From Alistipes sp. (GTDB taxonomy: Bacteria > Bacteroidota > Bacteroidia > Bacteroidales > Rikenellaceae): a stretch of DNA of 64,000 nt. The stretch covers positions 124,001-188,000 of the forward strand of contig JAGBFA010000010.1 of assembly GCA_017936685.1 (NCBI GenBank), given 5' to 3'. Positions 32,533 through 43,308 of the stretch are shown piece by piece (the first letter of the stretch is position 1; each line of letters starts with the position of its first letter). The notes under the pieces were generated by a model. It was not told the DNA's origin. It saw nothing but the letters and a program-made list of their open reading frames with translations, and did not search any database. Both the position numbers and the translations under genes were made by a program.

Positions 32533-33819
32533 ATGTTATCGCACACCACTCGTCGGGGCTTGACGGCTCTGTCGCCGATCGTCGTTTTGCTCGCCGTATA
32601 TCTCTTAGGATCGATCATTGCGGGCGACTTTTACCGCATACCCATAGCCGTGGCATTCGTCGTGGCATCGGTCTACGCCATAGCCATATCGTGCGGCCGC
32701 ACGCTCAACGAGCGCATCGCCATATTCTCCGAAGGGGCGGCCAATCCGCGCATAATGTACATGGTGTGGATATTCGTTCTGGCCGGAGCCTTCGCCGCCT
32801 CGGCACGCGCCATGGGTGCGGTCGACGCTACGGTCAGCCTGACACTGGCCATGATACCGGCCGACTTCCTGCCGGCAGGCATATTCGTCGCCACATGTTT
32901 CATATCGATGTCGATCGGCACCTCCGTGGGCACCATCGTCGCACTCACGCCTGTGGTGACGGGACTGGCCGCACAGACCGGCTGCGACACGGCGTGGCTG
33001 GTGGCCATAGTCGTGGGCGGAGCCTTTTTCGGCGACAACCTCTCGTTCATATCCGACACTACCATAGCCGCCACGCAGACTCAGGGCTGCTCCATGCGCG
33101 ACAAGTTCCGCTCCAACTTCAAACTTGTCATACCGGCCGCCGCGGCGACATTAGCCATATATCTGTTCAGCGGAATCGACATTGCAGAGATCGCGGCCGA
33201 GGTAGGCGGCGTCGAGTGGTTGAAGATAATACCCTATCTGATAGTCATCGTCACGGCACTGTGCGGTGTCAACGTACTGGTCGTGCTGCTGACGGGCATC
33301 GTCTCGACGGGCATCATAGGCATAGCCGACGGGGCATTCGACATAGTGGGACTGTTCGCCGCCATGGGCGAGGGCATACAGTCGATGTGCGAACTGATTA
33401 TCGTCACGATGATTGCAGGCGGGCTGCTCGAAACGGTGCGCCGCGGCGGCGGCATCGACTTTCTCGTGGGCCTGTTGACGCGGCGCGTGAGCAACCGCCG
33501 CGGTGCCGAGGCCTCGATAGCGGCTCTCACGGCACTGTCGAATCTCTGCACGGCCAACAACACCATAGCCATACTCACCGTCGGCGACATTGCGCGCGAC
33601 ATATCGCAGCGTTTCGACATCATGCCGCGCCGCGCCGCAAGCCTGATGGACACCATATCGTGCTTCGTGCAGGGCATCATACCCTACGGCGCGCAGCTGC
33701 TGATGGCATCGGGACTGGCCGCCGTATCGCCGCTGGCCATCATACCCCACCTCTACTACCCCATCTGCATAGGCATCACCGTGGCCGTGTCGATCATCAT
33801 TCGCCGGCCGCGGGCATAA
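32533..33819 (+). CDS. NhaC-family Na+/H+ antiporter
   Basis: 428 residues, about 11 membrane helices. Family marks: SIGTSVGTIVALTPVV, GGAFFGDNLSFISDTTIAAT (with the buried acidic pair FGDN and SD), and TALSNLCTANNTIAILTVG in the second half. It is an inner-membrane exchanger of Na+ (or a related substrate) for protons. Substrate breadth in this family is wide, and some members exchange organic ions. It is convergent with the membrane pyrophosphatase gene, with a strong hairpin between them. Both may serve Na+/H+ homeostasis. Confidence 0.85.
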   Translation: MLSHTTRRGLTALSPIVVLLAVYLLGSIIAGDFYRIPIAVAFVVASVYAIAISCGRTLNERIAIFSEGAANPRIMYMVWIFVLAGAFAASARAMGAVDATVSLTLAMIPADFLPAGIFVATCFISMSIGTSVGTIVALTPVVTGLAAQTGCDTAWLVAIVVGGAFFGDNLSFISDTTIAATQTQGCSMRDKFRSNFKLVIPAAAATLAIYLFSGIDIAEIAAEVGGVEWLKIIPYLIVIVTALCGVNVLVVLLTGIVSTGIIGIADGAFDIVGLFAAMGEGIQSMCELIIVTMIAGGLLETVRRGGGIDFLVGLLTRRVSNRRGAEASIAALTALSNLCTANNTIAILTVGDIARDISQRFDIMPRRAASLMDTISCFVQGIIPYGAQLLMASGLAAVSPLAIIPHLYYPICIGITVAVSIIIRRPRA

Positions 33820-33849
33820 CCGACCGATGATCGTGCCGCAAAAAAAACA

Positions 33850-33878
33850 GAGCGTCGCACCATGACGATGCGACGCTC
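33850..33878 (-). terminator. Terminator of hppA (possibly bidirectional)
   Basis: 10-bp stem GAGCGTCGCA/TGCGACGCTC with a 9-nt loop. On the minus strand it is followed by a run of T (plus-strand A-run at 33839-33847), fitting termination of hppA. Confidence 0.85.
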
Positions 33879-33937
33879 CTCCACTAACAAACAATACTAT
33901 CATTAAACCGGAAGACTCCGATACGAAAGTCGAGTGC

Positions 33938-36157
<2,220 letters not shown>

Positions 36158-36237
36158 AGAGATTAGGTTTAATATTAATAAAAGGTAGATAAATGTTTGC
36201 GTCCTTATACTGTTTCGATTTTATATCGACTACACTA

Positions 36238-36245
36238 CAAAAATA
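36238..36245 (-). promoter_or_regulatory. Possible -7 box of hppA
   Basis: Minus strand reads TATTTTTG, about 80 nt upstream of the hppA start; no clear -33. Confidence 0.35.
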
Positions 36246-36340
36246 GTTATTTTTTCTTATTTTATACTAAAAATACGAAATTTTATTTCGAATCGAAATA
36301 TAAGAGTTTCGAAATAATCCCACACAGAGATAAACGACAA

Positions 36341-36369
36341 AGGCGCGGCCCCAATAAAGAGGTCGCGCC
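36341..36369 (-). terminator. Terminator of the luxS-mtn operon
   Basis: Stem GGCGCGGCC/GGTCGCGCC (one G-T-compatible mismatch) with an AT-rich loop. On the minus strand it is followed by TTTGTCGTTT. It lies 85 nt beyond the mtn stop. Confidence 0.65.
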
Positions 36370-36453
36370 CGCATTTATTATATATGTAATAATCAACAGA
36401 TTACACTACAACATGCAACGAAGCATGTACGCACTTGCCTAAACCCGAACGAC

Positions 36454-37059
36454 TTATCGCCCGACGGCAGCCAACTGCTCCAACCGCTCGACGAACACCG
36501 AGAAATCGGTGTGCGAATCGGCGAACTCGTCGTAGGAGTGCTCCGTATCGCCGCACTCGGGCACGTCCGATATCATCTTAACTGCCACCACCGGCACCTG
36601 CCCCATCATAGCAGCAGTCTGGCATACGGCCGTGATCTCCATGTCGAACAACGCTCTCCGGCAGCCGAAACGACGCTTCACCTCGCCGATGATCCCGGCA
36701 TCGACGAACGAGTCGCCCGTAAAGACTATATCGTCGTCGCAGCCCTGCAAGGCGTATGGATCGGTCATCTCGGGAATGAACCCGTCGGGTATGACGCAAT
36801 CGTGATAGCGTGCCACCGAAGGCATCACCACCTCGCCCTGCCGGCGGCCCGAAGCCGATGCGGCATAACCCACCACGGCAATCATGTCGAAGCCCTCGGC
36901 CGAGGTGCACAATGCACGTGCCGTGGAGGCCGCAGCGCAGGCCTTGCCTATGCCGCACAGCACCACCGTATAGTCGTTCACCGTCGAAGCGGCCTTGTCG
37001 AGTGCCGCAAGCATGTTGCGATTCTCGCGCTCTGTGGGGGTAAGTACGAGTATGCGCAT
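36454..37059 (-). CDS. MTA/SAH nucleosidase (or futalosine hydrolase)
   Basis: 201 residues of the phosphorylase/PNP-UDP fold: VVLCGIGKACAAASTA near the N-terminus, DMEITAVCQTA with the substrate-binding Glu, and VKMISDVPECGD with the catalytic Asp. Its ATG overlaps the luxS stop (TAATG), and together they would convert S-adenosylhomocysteine to S-ribosylhomocysteine and then to AI-2 precursor and homocysteine. That pairing favours MTA/SAH nucleosidase (mtn/pfs) over the related futalosine hydrolase MqnB. The protein is rather short (E. coli Mtn has 232 residues) and divergent at the N-terminus, so the assignment depends partly on context. Confidence 0.8.
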   Translation of the reverse strand: MRILVLTPTERENRNMLAALDKAASTVNDYTVVLCGIGKACAAASTARALCTSAEGFDMIAVVGYAASASGRRQGEVVMPSVARYHDCVIPDGFIPEMTDPYALQGCDDDIVFTGDSFVDAGIIGEVKRRFGCRRALFDMEITAVCQTAAMMGQVPVVAVKMISDVPECGDTEHSYDEFADSHTDFSVFVERLEQLAAVGR

Positions 37060-37571
37060 TACAACGAGGTTTTATAGATTGCACCTATTCCCGCCCGTTC
37101 GGCCTCTTCGGGCGAGTAGAGACAGCGCATATACTCGGCCATGGCACTGTTGGTCGACTCGATGGCGTAGAGTCCGGGATTGCCGCACTGCACCTCGTTG
37201 AGTCCCACTATGTCGTCGGCCGAGTGCAGCGGAAAGACCTCGGCATAGACCTTGGCCAAAGCCGCGCGTATCTGCTCCGCGTCGACATCGTTCATCGTCG
37301 AGAGATAGAAACCCGTCTTGCAGCCCATCGGGCAGAACGACACTATGCGGCTGCCGATCACCGGATCGAGACGCAGATAGTAGGCCATAAGGTGCTCGAT
37401 GGTGTGCACCTCGCCCGAGCCTAACGGGGCATGCGCCATCGGCGCGCGGAATCTCAGATCCCACGAATAGACGGCCAGATCATCATTTATGGGATATACC
37501 GAGCGCAGATACAATCCTGCGCCGAGCGTGCGATGGTCGACATCGAACGACGAAACTACCGATTTTTTCAT
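37059..37571 (-). CDS. luxS: S-ribosylhomocysteine lyase LuxS
   Basis: 170 residues from the ATG at 37571; an in-frame ATG further up adds a non-homologous leader. Metal ligands are HTIEHLMAYYL (HxxEH) and the Cys in NEVQCGN; the catalytic Cys is in CPMGCKTGFYLS. It splits S-ribosylhomocysteine into homocysteine and DPD, the precursor of autoinducer 2, in the activated methyl cycle. First gene of a two-gene operon with the nucleosidase, which supplies its substrate. Confidence 0.95.
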   Translation of the reverse strand: MKKSVVSSFDVDHRTLGAGLYLRSVYPINDDLAVYSWDLRFRAPMAHAPLGSGEVHTIEHLMAYYLRLDPVIGSRIVSFCPMGCKTGFYLSTMNDVDAEQIRAALAKVYAEVFPLHSADDIVGLNEVQCGNPGLYAIESTNSAMAEYMRCLYSPEEAERAGIGAIYKTSL

Positions 37572-37721
37572 CTCTTCAAATAATTTTAACTCTGCAAAAT
37601 TACTCAAATCCCGACAAACGGCAAACATTCTGACGGATTATCTCCTCCTATCTCCGCGCCGGCCGCATGCTCCGGCACACAGGCCGCTGCCCGTAAGATA
37701 GTCGGAGCGCGCCCGCAACCA

Positions 37722-37753
37722 CTTGCACGATACGATAAAATTGCGTAACTTCG
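37722..37753 (+). promoter_or_regulatory. Promoter of the acyltransferase-GSCFA operon
   Basis: CTTG (37722-37725), 20-nt spacer, TAACTTCG (37746-37753). It lies 24 nt before the ATG at 37777 and excludes the in-frame ATG at 37723 as start. Confidence 0.6.
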
Positions 37754-37776
37754 CGAGAATTATAAAAACAGACTGC

Positions 37777-38886
37777 ATGAAAACTACCGATCCGGCCTCT
37801 CGCATCGTCTTTCTCGACTACCTGCGCGTAGCCGCATGTTTCATGGTGATTCTCGTACACTCGATCGAACCGTTCTATCTGGGCGGCGAGGGCACCTACA
37901 TAGCCTCACCAAGCGACGCCTTCTGGGTCACGCTGCTCGACTCGGCCCTGCGCGCCGCCGTGCCGCTCTTCGTCATGACATCGAGCTATCTGCTCTTCCC
38001 CGTCAAGGGCAGCACGTCGGAGTTTTTCCGCCGCCGCGCGGTGCGCGTGCTCCTGCCCTTCATCTTCTGGGCGATAATGTATGCCGTCGTCCCGATGTGG
38101 GGATCGGGCGGCGAGACAGACGCAGCAGGCAATCTGCGCCACCTCGCCCTGAACTTCACCGACAATGCAGGGCATCTGTGGTTCGTCTACATGCTGTTGG
38201 GCATCTACATTCTGATGCCCGTCATATCGCCGTGGGCCGAGCGGCTGACACGCCGCGGCGAGCGCATATTCCTCGCCGCATGGGCCTTCACCACACTCGT
38301 CCCGTTCCTGCATCAGGCGGCCATAGCCCTGTTCGGCCGTGCCGAGATATGGGGCGAAGCCAACTGGAACGAATTCGGCACGCTCTACTACATCAGCGGC
38401 TTCATCGGCTACGTCATATTAGGACACTACATACGCCGCTATGTCGACTGGTCGTGGCGGCGCACACTGGCCGTGGCCATACCGCTCTTCGCCGCAGGAT
38501 ATGCCATAACGGCGGCGTGGTTCTGGCACTGCATACCCTCCGAGTATCCGGTCAACGCACCGATCGATCTGGCCGTCGAGATGGAGATGAGCTGGCGTTT
38601 CTGCTCGACGGGAGTAGCCATGACCACCGTTGCGCTGTTCCTGATCTTCAAGAAATTCTCCCGCCCGGGCAGAGCATATCCGCTCGTCGAGCGTCTGTCG
38701 CGCCTGAGCTACGGCATCTACCTGATGCACATATTCGTGCTGACGGCCGCCTACGACATCATTTCGCAATGGGCGTTGGCGACACCCGTCACAATGCTGC
38801 TCACGGCTGCCGCAACGTTCGTCGTTTGCGCCGTGGCGACACGCATCATATCGCTGATACCCAAAAGCAAATATATCATAGGATAA
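37777..38886 (+). CDS. Acyltransferase 3 family membrane protein
   Basis: 369 residues from the ATG at 37777, about 10 membrane helices. Opens RIVFLDYLRVAACFMVILVHS, where the RxxxLD..R and membrane His (VHS) are the Acyl_transf_3 hallmark. Later FFRRRAVRVLLPFIFW and LSYGIYLMHIF also fit. Such proteins O-acetylate or succinylate surface glycans. It shares one nucleotide (TAATG) with the following GSCFA gene. The glycan modified is unknown. Confidence 0.87.
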   Translation: MKTTDPASRIVFLDYLRVAACFMVILVHSIEPFYLGGEGTYIASPSDAFWVTLLDSALRAAVPLFVMTSSYLLFPVKGSTSEFFRRRAVRVLLPFIFWAIMYAVVPMWGSGGETDAAGNLRHLALNFTDNAGHLWFVYMLLGIYILMPVISPWAERLTRRGERIFLAAWAFTTLVPFLHQAAIALFGRAEIWGEANWNEFGTLYYISGFIGYVILGHYIRRYVDWSWRRTLAVAIPLFAAGYAITAAWFWHCIPSEYPVNAPIDLAVEMEMSWRFCSTGVAMTTVALFLIFKKFSRPGRAYPLVERLSRLSYGIYLMHIFVLTAAYDIISQWALATPVTMLLTAAATFVVCAVATRIISLIPKSKYIIG

Positions 38887-39854
38887 TGAAATTCCGCACC
38901 GAAATAGAGATCGAGCCGCTGCCGCGACGAATCGACTACGGCAGCCGCATCATGTCGATCGGCTCGTGCTTCGCCGAGAACATGTCGCACCGGCTCTCGC
39001 AGGCCAAGTTCCGCGCCGAGCTGTCGCCCGCCGGCATCGTCTTCAATCCGGCATCGATAGCCGCCGCAATCGAGATGTTCTCCTCGCGCCGCCGCATATC
39101 GGCAGACGAGCTGCTCTCAAACGGCGACGTATGGTTCCACCACGACTTCCACTCGTCGCTCTCGTCGACCGACCGGCGGTCGGCTGCCGAAGCCATGCAG
39201 CAGGCCGTCGACCGCGGGGCCGAGATGCTCTCGCGCGCCGACTGGGTGATCATCACCCTCGGCACGGCATGGGTCTACCGGCTGCGCACAACGGGACGCA
39301 TCGTAGCCAACTGCCACAAGCGGCCGGCGGCCGACTTCTCGCGCGAGATGCTCGACTGCGACACCGCCACGCAGCTGCTCGACAGGCTTGCCGAAGGGGC
39401 ACTCGCCGGCAAGAACATCATACTCACCGTCAGCCCAGTGCGGCACTTGGGCGACGGGCTTCAACAGAACTCGCTGAGCAAGGCCACGCTGCGCATAGCC
39501 GCACAACGCTGCGCCGACCGACACGACAACGTCGTCTACTTCCCCTCGTTCGAGATCCTCAACGACGACCTGCGCGACTACCGTTTCTATGCCGACGACC
39601 TGACGCACCCCTCGCCGATGGCCGTCGATTACATCTGGGAGCGGTTCGCCGAGGCGGCACTCTCGCCGCACGCACAGCAGTTCATGCCCCGCATACGCAG
39701 CGTGATGACGGCAGCGGCACACCGGCCGCACAACCCGTCGAGTGCCATATACAAAGACTTCTGCCGACGTCAGTTACAGATAATAGAGTCCATGCCCGAG
39801 ATAAATTTCGACAAGGAAAAGGCCTATTTTCTCTCGATGTTGAAAATAAATTAG
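38886..39854 (+). CDS. GSCFA domain protein
   Basis: 322 residues. The eponymous motif is IMSIGSCFAENMSHRL (about residues 22-37), followed by FNPASIAAAI and VITLGTAWVYR, with SPVRHLGDGLQQNSLSKATL and DDLTHPSPMAVDYIW near the end. The layout resembles an SGNH-type esterase: Ser in GSC, and Asp..His in DLTHPS. It is overlapped by the acyltransferase gene, so a joint role in adding or removing acyl groups is plausible. No signal peptide is seen. Confidence 0.88.
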   Translation: MKFRTEIEIEPLPRRIDYGSRIMSIGSCFAENMSHRLSQAKFRAELSPAGIVFNPASIAAAIEMFSSRRRISADELLSNGDVWFHHDFHSSLSSTDRRSAAEAMQQAVDRGAEMLSRADWVIITLGTAWVYRLRTTGRIVANCHKRPAADFSREMLDCDTATQLLDRLAEGALAGKNIILTVSPVRHLGDGLQQNSLSKATLRIAAQRCADRHDNVVYFPSFEILNDDLRDYRFYADDLTHPSPMAVDYIWERFAEAALSPHAQQFMPRIRSVMTAAAHRPHNPSSAIYKDFCRRQLQIIESMPEINFDKEKAYFLSMLKIN

Positions 39855-39862
39855 TAAATTTG
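39855..39862 (+). promoter_or_regulatory. Possible -7 box before the phosphodiesterase gene
   Basis: TAAATTTG directly after the GSCFA stop codon and 29 nt before the next start; no clear -33. Confidence 0.4.
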
Positions 39863-39891
39863 TCGGTTATTCCGATAAAGAGTATTCGACA

Positions 39892-41502
39892 ATGAGATTG
39901 AAGATCATAATCGCCACCGCCCTGGCACTATGCCACCTGTCGGCCGTTTCGGCCGGACAGCCGCGCCTGACGATCAACATAATAGTGGGTTCGATGCGCG
40001 CAAGCGATCTGGAACGCTATGCCGACAACTTCACCGACGGCGGATTCCGACGTCTGATGCAGGGCGGAGCCCTCTACCGCAACGCAGCCTACGACTACAT
40101 GCTGACCACAACGCCCGTATCGCTGGCCACGATCGTCACGGGCGCACAGCCCTCGGTGCACGGCATCGTGGGCGAGGGTTGGTACGACTACACCGACAAC
40201 TCGCTCGTCGGTCTGATCGACGACGACAAGGAGCAGAGCCTGCGGTTCAGCACCGGCTCGGGCAACTACTCGCCGCGCCGTCTCATAGCACCCACGCTCG
40301 CCGACGCGCTCCTTGCCTCCAACGACAGCAGCAAGGCCGTATCGATCGCCGTCGACCCGGTGGCGGCCATCGTCATGGCCGGCAAGTCGGGCGAAGCCTA
40401 CTGGGCTGAGGGCGTGCAGACGCACTGGACCACGTCGAGCTACTACGTGCGCACGCTGCCGCAATGGATCGAGCAATACAACCTGCACGACACCAATCAG
40501 TTCTACGAGCTGTCGCGCTGGACGACGCTCTACGACTACGACAAATACATCAACTCGGAGGTATCGGTCATCGAGGGAGTGAGCAACACTTCGGACAAAC
40601 GCGTGAAGCTGGTCGAGGGCACCGATCTCAAACTCGCCTCGTCGCGCATGGGACGCATGCGCTACACGCCCGCGGGCAACACCATGATATTGGAGTTCGC
40701 CACAAGCATGATAACCATCGGCAAGTTAGGCACTGATGCCGATCCCGACATACTCAACATCTACCTCGATCCGGCGCGTTACATAGCCGAGGCCTACGGA
40801 CCCGAATCGGTCGAGTACGAAGATATGCTCTATCGCTTGGACAAGGATTTGGAGGAGTTCCTCACCTTCGTGACGGCACAGTTCGAGTCGCCCTCGCAGC
40901 TGCTCGTCACGCTCACCTCCGACCACGGCACCAGCCCCTCGTACAACCCCTCGGGCAAGCGGGCGGCCGAGAGGTTCAACCACCGGCAGATGGAGGTGAT
41001 AGTAAACGCGTTTCTGGGCGCACGCTACGGCAGCGACAACTACATCACGGGCTACCGCAACAATGCCATATATCTCGATCACAATCTGCTGTATCGCAAG
41101 AATATCGAGTTGGATACCATACAGGAGCAGATCGCGGCATTCGTATTGCAGTTCCGCGGAGTGTCGCACGCGCTGTCGGCACGCGCCATGCGCAACACCT
41201 CGTTCGGCGAGGGTACCGGCCGCTCGATGCAGCGGAGCTTCTATCCGGCGCGCTCGGGCGACGTGGTGATAACGCTCATGCCCGGCTGGATCGACGAGCG
41301 CGACGACTGCCGCTCGCTGTCGGGTTCGGCCTACAACTACGACCGCCGCGTGCCGATGATAATCTTCGGCGGAGGTATAAAGGCGGCCAGGATCGACTCG
41401 CCGACCGACATCACCGATCTGACGGCAACCGAGGCATACATGCTCGGCATCGATGCTCCGGCGGCCGCGAGCGGACGCATACTCGACGAGGCAAGAGATT
41501 GA
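39892..41502 (+). CDS. Secreted alkaline-phosphatase-superfamily protein (PafA/type I phosphodiesterase-like)
   Basis: 536 residues with a signal peptide (about 1-21, ending SAVSAG). The catalytic region TTTPVSLATIVTGAQPSVHGIVG carries the Thr nucleophile. Metal-binding DHGTSPSYNPSGK and the C-terminal PMIIFGGGIKAARIDSP and ITDLTATEAYMLGI match the PafA-like periplasmic phosphatase/phosphodiesterase group widespread in Bacteroidota. Its likely role is hydrolysis of phosphate mono- or diesters in the periplasm. It precedes sufE by 25 nt, so it may share a transcript with the sufE-sufT genes. Confidence 0.85.
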   Translation: MRLKIIIATALALCHLSAVSAGQPRLTINIIVGSMRASDLERYADNFTDGGFRRLMQGGALYRNAAYDYMLTTTPVSLATIVTGAQPSVHGIVGEGWYDYTDNSLVGLIDDDKEQSLRFSTGSGNYSPRRLIAPTLADALLASNDSSKAVSIAVDPVAAIVMAGKSGEAYWAEGVQTHWTTSSYYVRTLPQWIEQYNLHDTNQFYELSRWTTLYDYDKYINSEVSVIEGVSNTSDKRVKLVEGTDLKLASSRMGRMRYTPAGNTMILEFATSMITIGKLGTDADPDILNIYLDPARYIAEAYGPESVEYEDMLYRLDKDLEEFLTFVTAQFESPSQLLVTLTSDHGTSPSYNPSGKRAAERFNHRQMEVIVNAFLGARYGSDNYITGYRNNAIYLDHNLLYRKNIELDTIQEQIAAFVLQFRGVSHALSARAMRNTSFGEGTGRSMQRSFYPARSGDVVITLMPGWIDERDDCRSLSGSAYNYDRRVPMIIFGGGIKAARIDSPTDITDLTATEAYMLGIDAPAAASGRILDEARD

Positions 41503-41527
41503 CGAACGACAAACAACACTATAAGAC

Positions 41528-41950
41528 ATGAAAGATTCTGTTCAGGAGCAGATAATAGAGGAGTTCTCGATATTCGACGACTGGTTGGACAAGTACGACT
41601 ATCTGATCGAGTTGAGCGACTCGCTGCCGGCCATCGACGCCTCGCACCGCAACGAGAAATATGTGATCGAGGGGTGCCAGTCGCGCGTATGGGTCGATGC
41701 CGAGCTGCGCGAAGGCAAGGTATATTACTCGGCCGACAGCGACGCCATAATCACCAAGGGCATAATAGCCCTTCTGATCAGGGTGCTCAACGGCCGCACG
41801 CCGCAAGATATAGTCGATGCGGACCTCTACTTCATCGATGCCATAGGCCTGGGCGAAAACCTCTCGCCCACACGCAGCAACGGACTGAGAGCCATGATCA
41901 AACAGATGAAACTCTACGCCCTGGCATTCGCCTCGGGCAAGGAGGCATAA
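41528..41950 (+). CDS. sufE: SufE-family sulfur acceptor
   Basis: 140 residues. The acceptor Cys50 lies in VIEGCQSRVW, followed by LNGRTPQDIVDADLYFIDAIGL and the GLRAMIKQMK end. SufE takes persulfide sulfur from the cysteine desulfurase SufS for Fe-S cluster assembly. It is followed by a MIP18/SufT protein 12 nt later, a fitting partner; the sufBCD-sufS genes are not in this window. Confidence 0.95.
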   Translation: MKDSVQEQIIEEFSIFDDWLDKYDYLIELSDSLPAIDASHRNEKYVIEGCQSRVWVDAELREGKVYYSADSDAIITKGIIALLIRVLNGRTPQDIVDADLYFIDAIGLGENLSPTRSNGLRAMIKQMKLYALAFASGKEA

Positions 41951-41962
41951 ACACTAAAAAAC

Positions 41963-42283
41963 ATGACACCGGAAGAGATACTCGACGTCGAGAAGAACAT
42001 CGTTCTGACGCTTAAAAACATATACGATCCCGAGATCCCGGTCAACATCTACGATCTGGGACTGATCTACGAGATCGACTTCGACCCCTCGGGCGAAGCC
42101 AACATAAAGATGACGCTCACGGCACCCAACTGCCCCATGGCCGACATGCTGTTGGAGGACATAAACCGCGAGGTGGGCAAGGTGAAGGGGGTCGAGAAGG
42201 TCAACATCACACTGACGTTCGATCCCGTGTGGGACAAGAGCATGATGAGCGAGGAGGCACTCATCGAACTCAACCTGCTGTAA
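41963..42283 (+). CDS. MIP18 (DUF59) family protein, SufT-like
   Basis: 106 residues: NIYDPEIPVNIYDLGLIYEI, then TLTAPNCPMADML with the conserved Cys and VKGVEKVNITLTFDPVWDKS. This is the compact MIP18 fold that helps maturation of Fe-S proteins. It sits 12 nt behind sufE and 4 nt ahead of the DUF2851 gene, clearly in one operon. Confidence 0.92.
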   Translation: MTPEEILDVEKNIVLTLKNIYDPEIPVNIYDLGLIYEIDFDPSGEANIKMTLTAPNCPMADMLLEDINREVGKVKGVEKVNITLTFDPVWDKSMMSEEALIELNLL

Positions 42284-42287
42284 GCCC

Positions 42288-43268
42288 ATGGCCGCCACCC
42301 CCGAAGAGCGTCGCCGCGAAGCCGCACGCCGTCTGATGGCCGACACCGATGCCGGAGCCTGCGGCCAGTATATCGCCGCACTGGATCCGCTGCGCCGCGC
42401 CGAGCTTTACAATGCGCTGGCGTTCGAGCGGTTGGAGCGCAAGAACCGCGACATAATGTCGATCTACGCGTCGGCCGGCGAAAACTGGAACCAGACATTC
42501 TACATCATGCTGCTCCGCACCATCGGCGGCATGGACAACCGCCGTCCGTTCGAGGAGCTGGCACGCCGCGCCACATACGCCATGGCACTGCGCGAAAGGG
42601 ACTCGCTGCGCAAGATCGAGGCGTTGCTGATAGGCACCTCCGGACTCTTGGAGATATATCGCGACGACGACTACACCATCTCGCTCAAACGCGAATTTTA
42701 CCATCTGCGCAACAAATACGTCATATCGCCGCTCGATGCCTCCGACTGGCGGCTAACAAAGATATATCCCCACAATCACCCCACGCTGCGACTGGCGCAG
42801 ATAGCGGCATTCATCTACGACAACGAGCTGGTAATGAACCGCATCATCGAGTGCTGCACGCCTCAGCAGGTCTACGCGCTGTTCCGCTCCGAGGCCTCGG
42901 ACTACTGGACCACGCACTTCACGCCGTCGGCCGCCTCGCGGCAGATCACCAAACGCATAGGCCGCACCAAGAGCGACCTGCTGGGTATCAATCTTGTGGC
43001 GCAGATGCAATTCGCCTACGGCAGCTACACGGCCTGCGAGATGCTGCGCGACCGCGCCGTGACGCTGTTGGAGCGCATAGCACCCGAGGACAACCGCTAC
43101 ACGCGGGAGTGGAACCGATACGGGACGCTGGCCGCAAACGCATTCGACAGCCAGTCACTGCTGCAACTCTCGCGCGAATATTGCGCCGAACGCCGGTGCG
43201 AGCAGTGCCCCGTCGGCACGCGATTGATAAAAAAGGCCGTGGAAGATTGCGTAATAGCGGAAAAATGA
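42288..43268 (+). CDS. DUF2851 family protein (N-terminally short)
   Basis: 326 residues. LAFERLERKNRDIM, ENWNQTFYIMLLRTIGG, PFEELARRATYAMAL and IEALLIGTSGLLE match the core of DUF2851. LRLAQIAAFI and the C-terminal CERRCEQCPVG-type cysteine cluster also fit. Relatives I know of are ~420 residues; about 100 N-terminal residues appear to be missing and the N-terminus here is Arg/Ala-rich. Function is unknown. Last gene of the sufE operon; the secA promoter lies across its stop codon. Confidence 0.8.
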   Translation: MAATPEERRREAARRLMADTDAGACGQYIAALDPLRRAELYNALAFERLERKNRDIMSIYASAGENWNQTFYIMLLRTIGGMDNRRPFEELARRATYAMALRERDSLRKIEALLIGTSGLLEIYRDDDYTISLKREFYHLRNKYVISPLDASDWRLTKIYPHNHPTLRLAQIAAFIYDNELVMNRIIECCTPQQVYALFRSEASDYWTTHFTPSAASRQITKRIGRTKSDLLGINLVAQMQFAYGSYTACEMLRDRAVTLLERIAPEDNRYTREWNRYGTLAANAFDSQSLLQLSREYCAERRCEQCPVGTRLIKKAVEDCVIAEK

Positions 43269-43277
43269 GTATTTTTG
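43246..43277 (+). promoter_or_regulatory. Promoter of secA
   Basis: ATTG (43246-43249), 20-nt spacer, TATTTTTG (43270-43277). The -33 element lies inside the end of the DUF2851 gene, 32 nt before the secA start. Confidence 0.7.
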
Positions 43278-43308
43278 CATGATATATTAACGATAATAAT
43301 TTTTCACT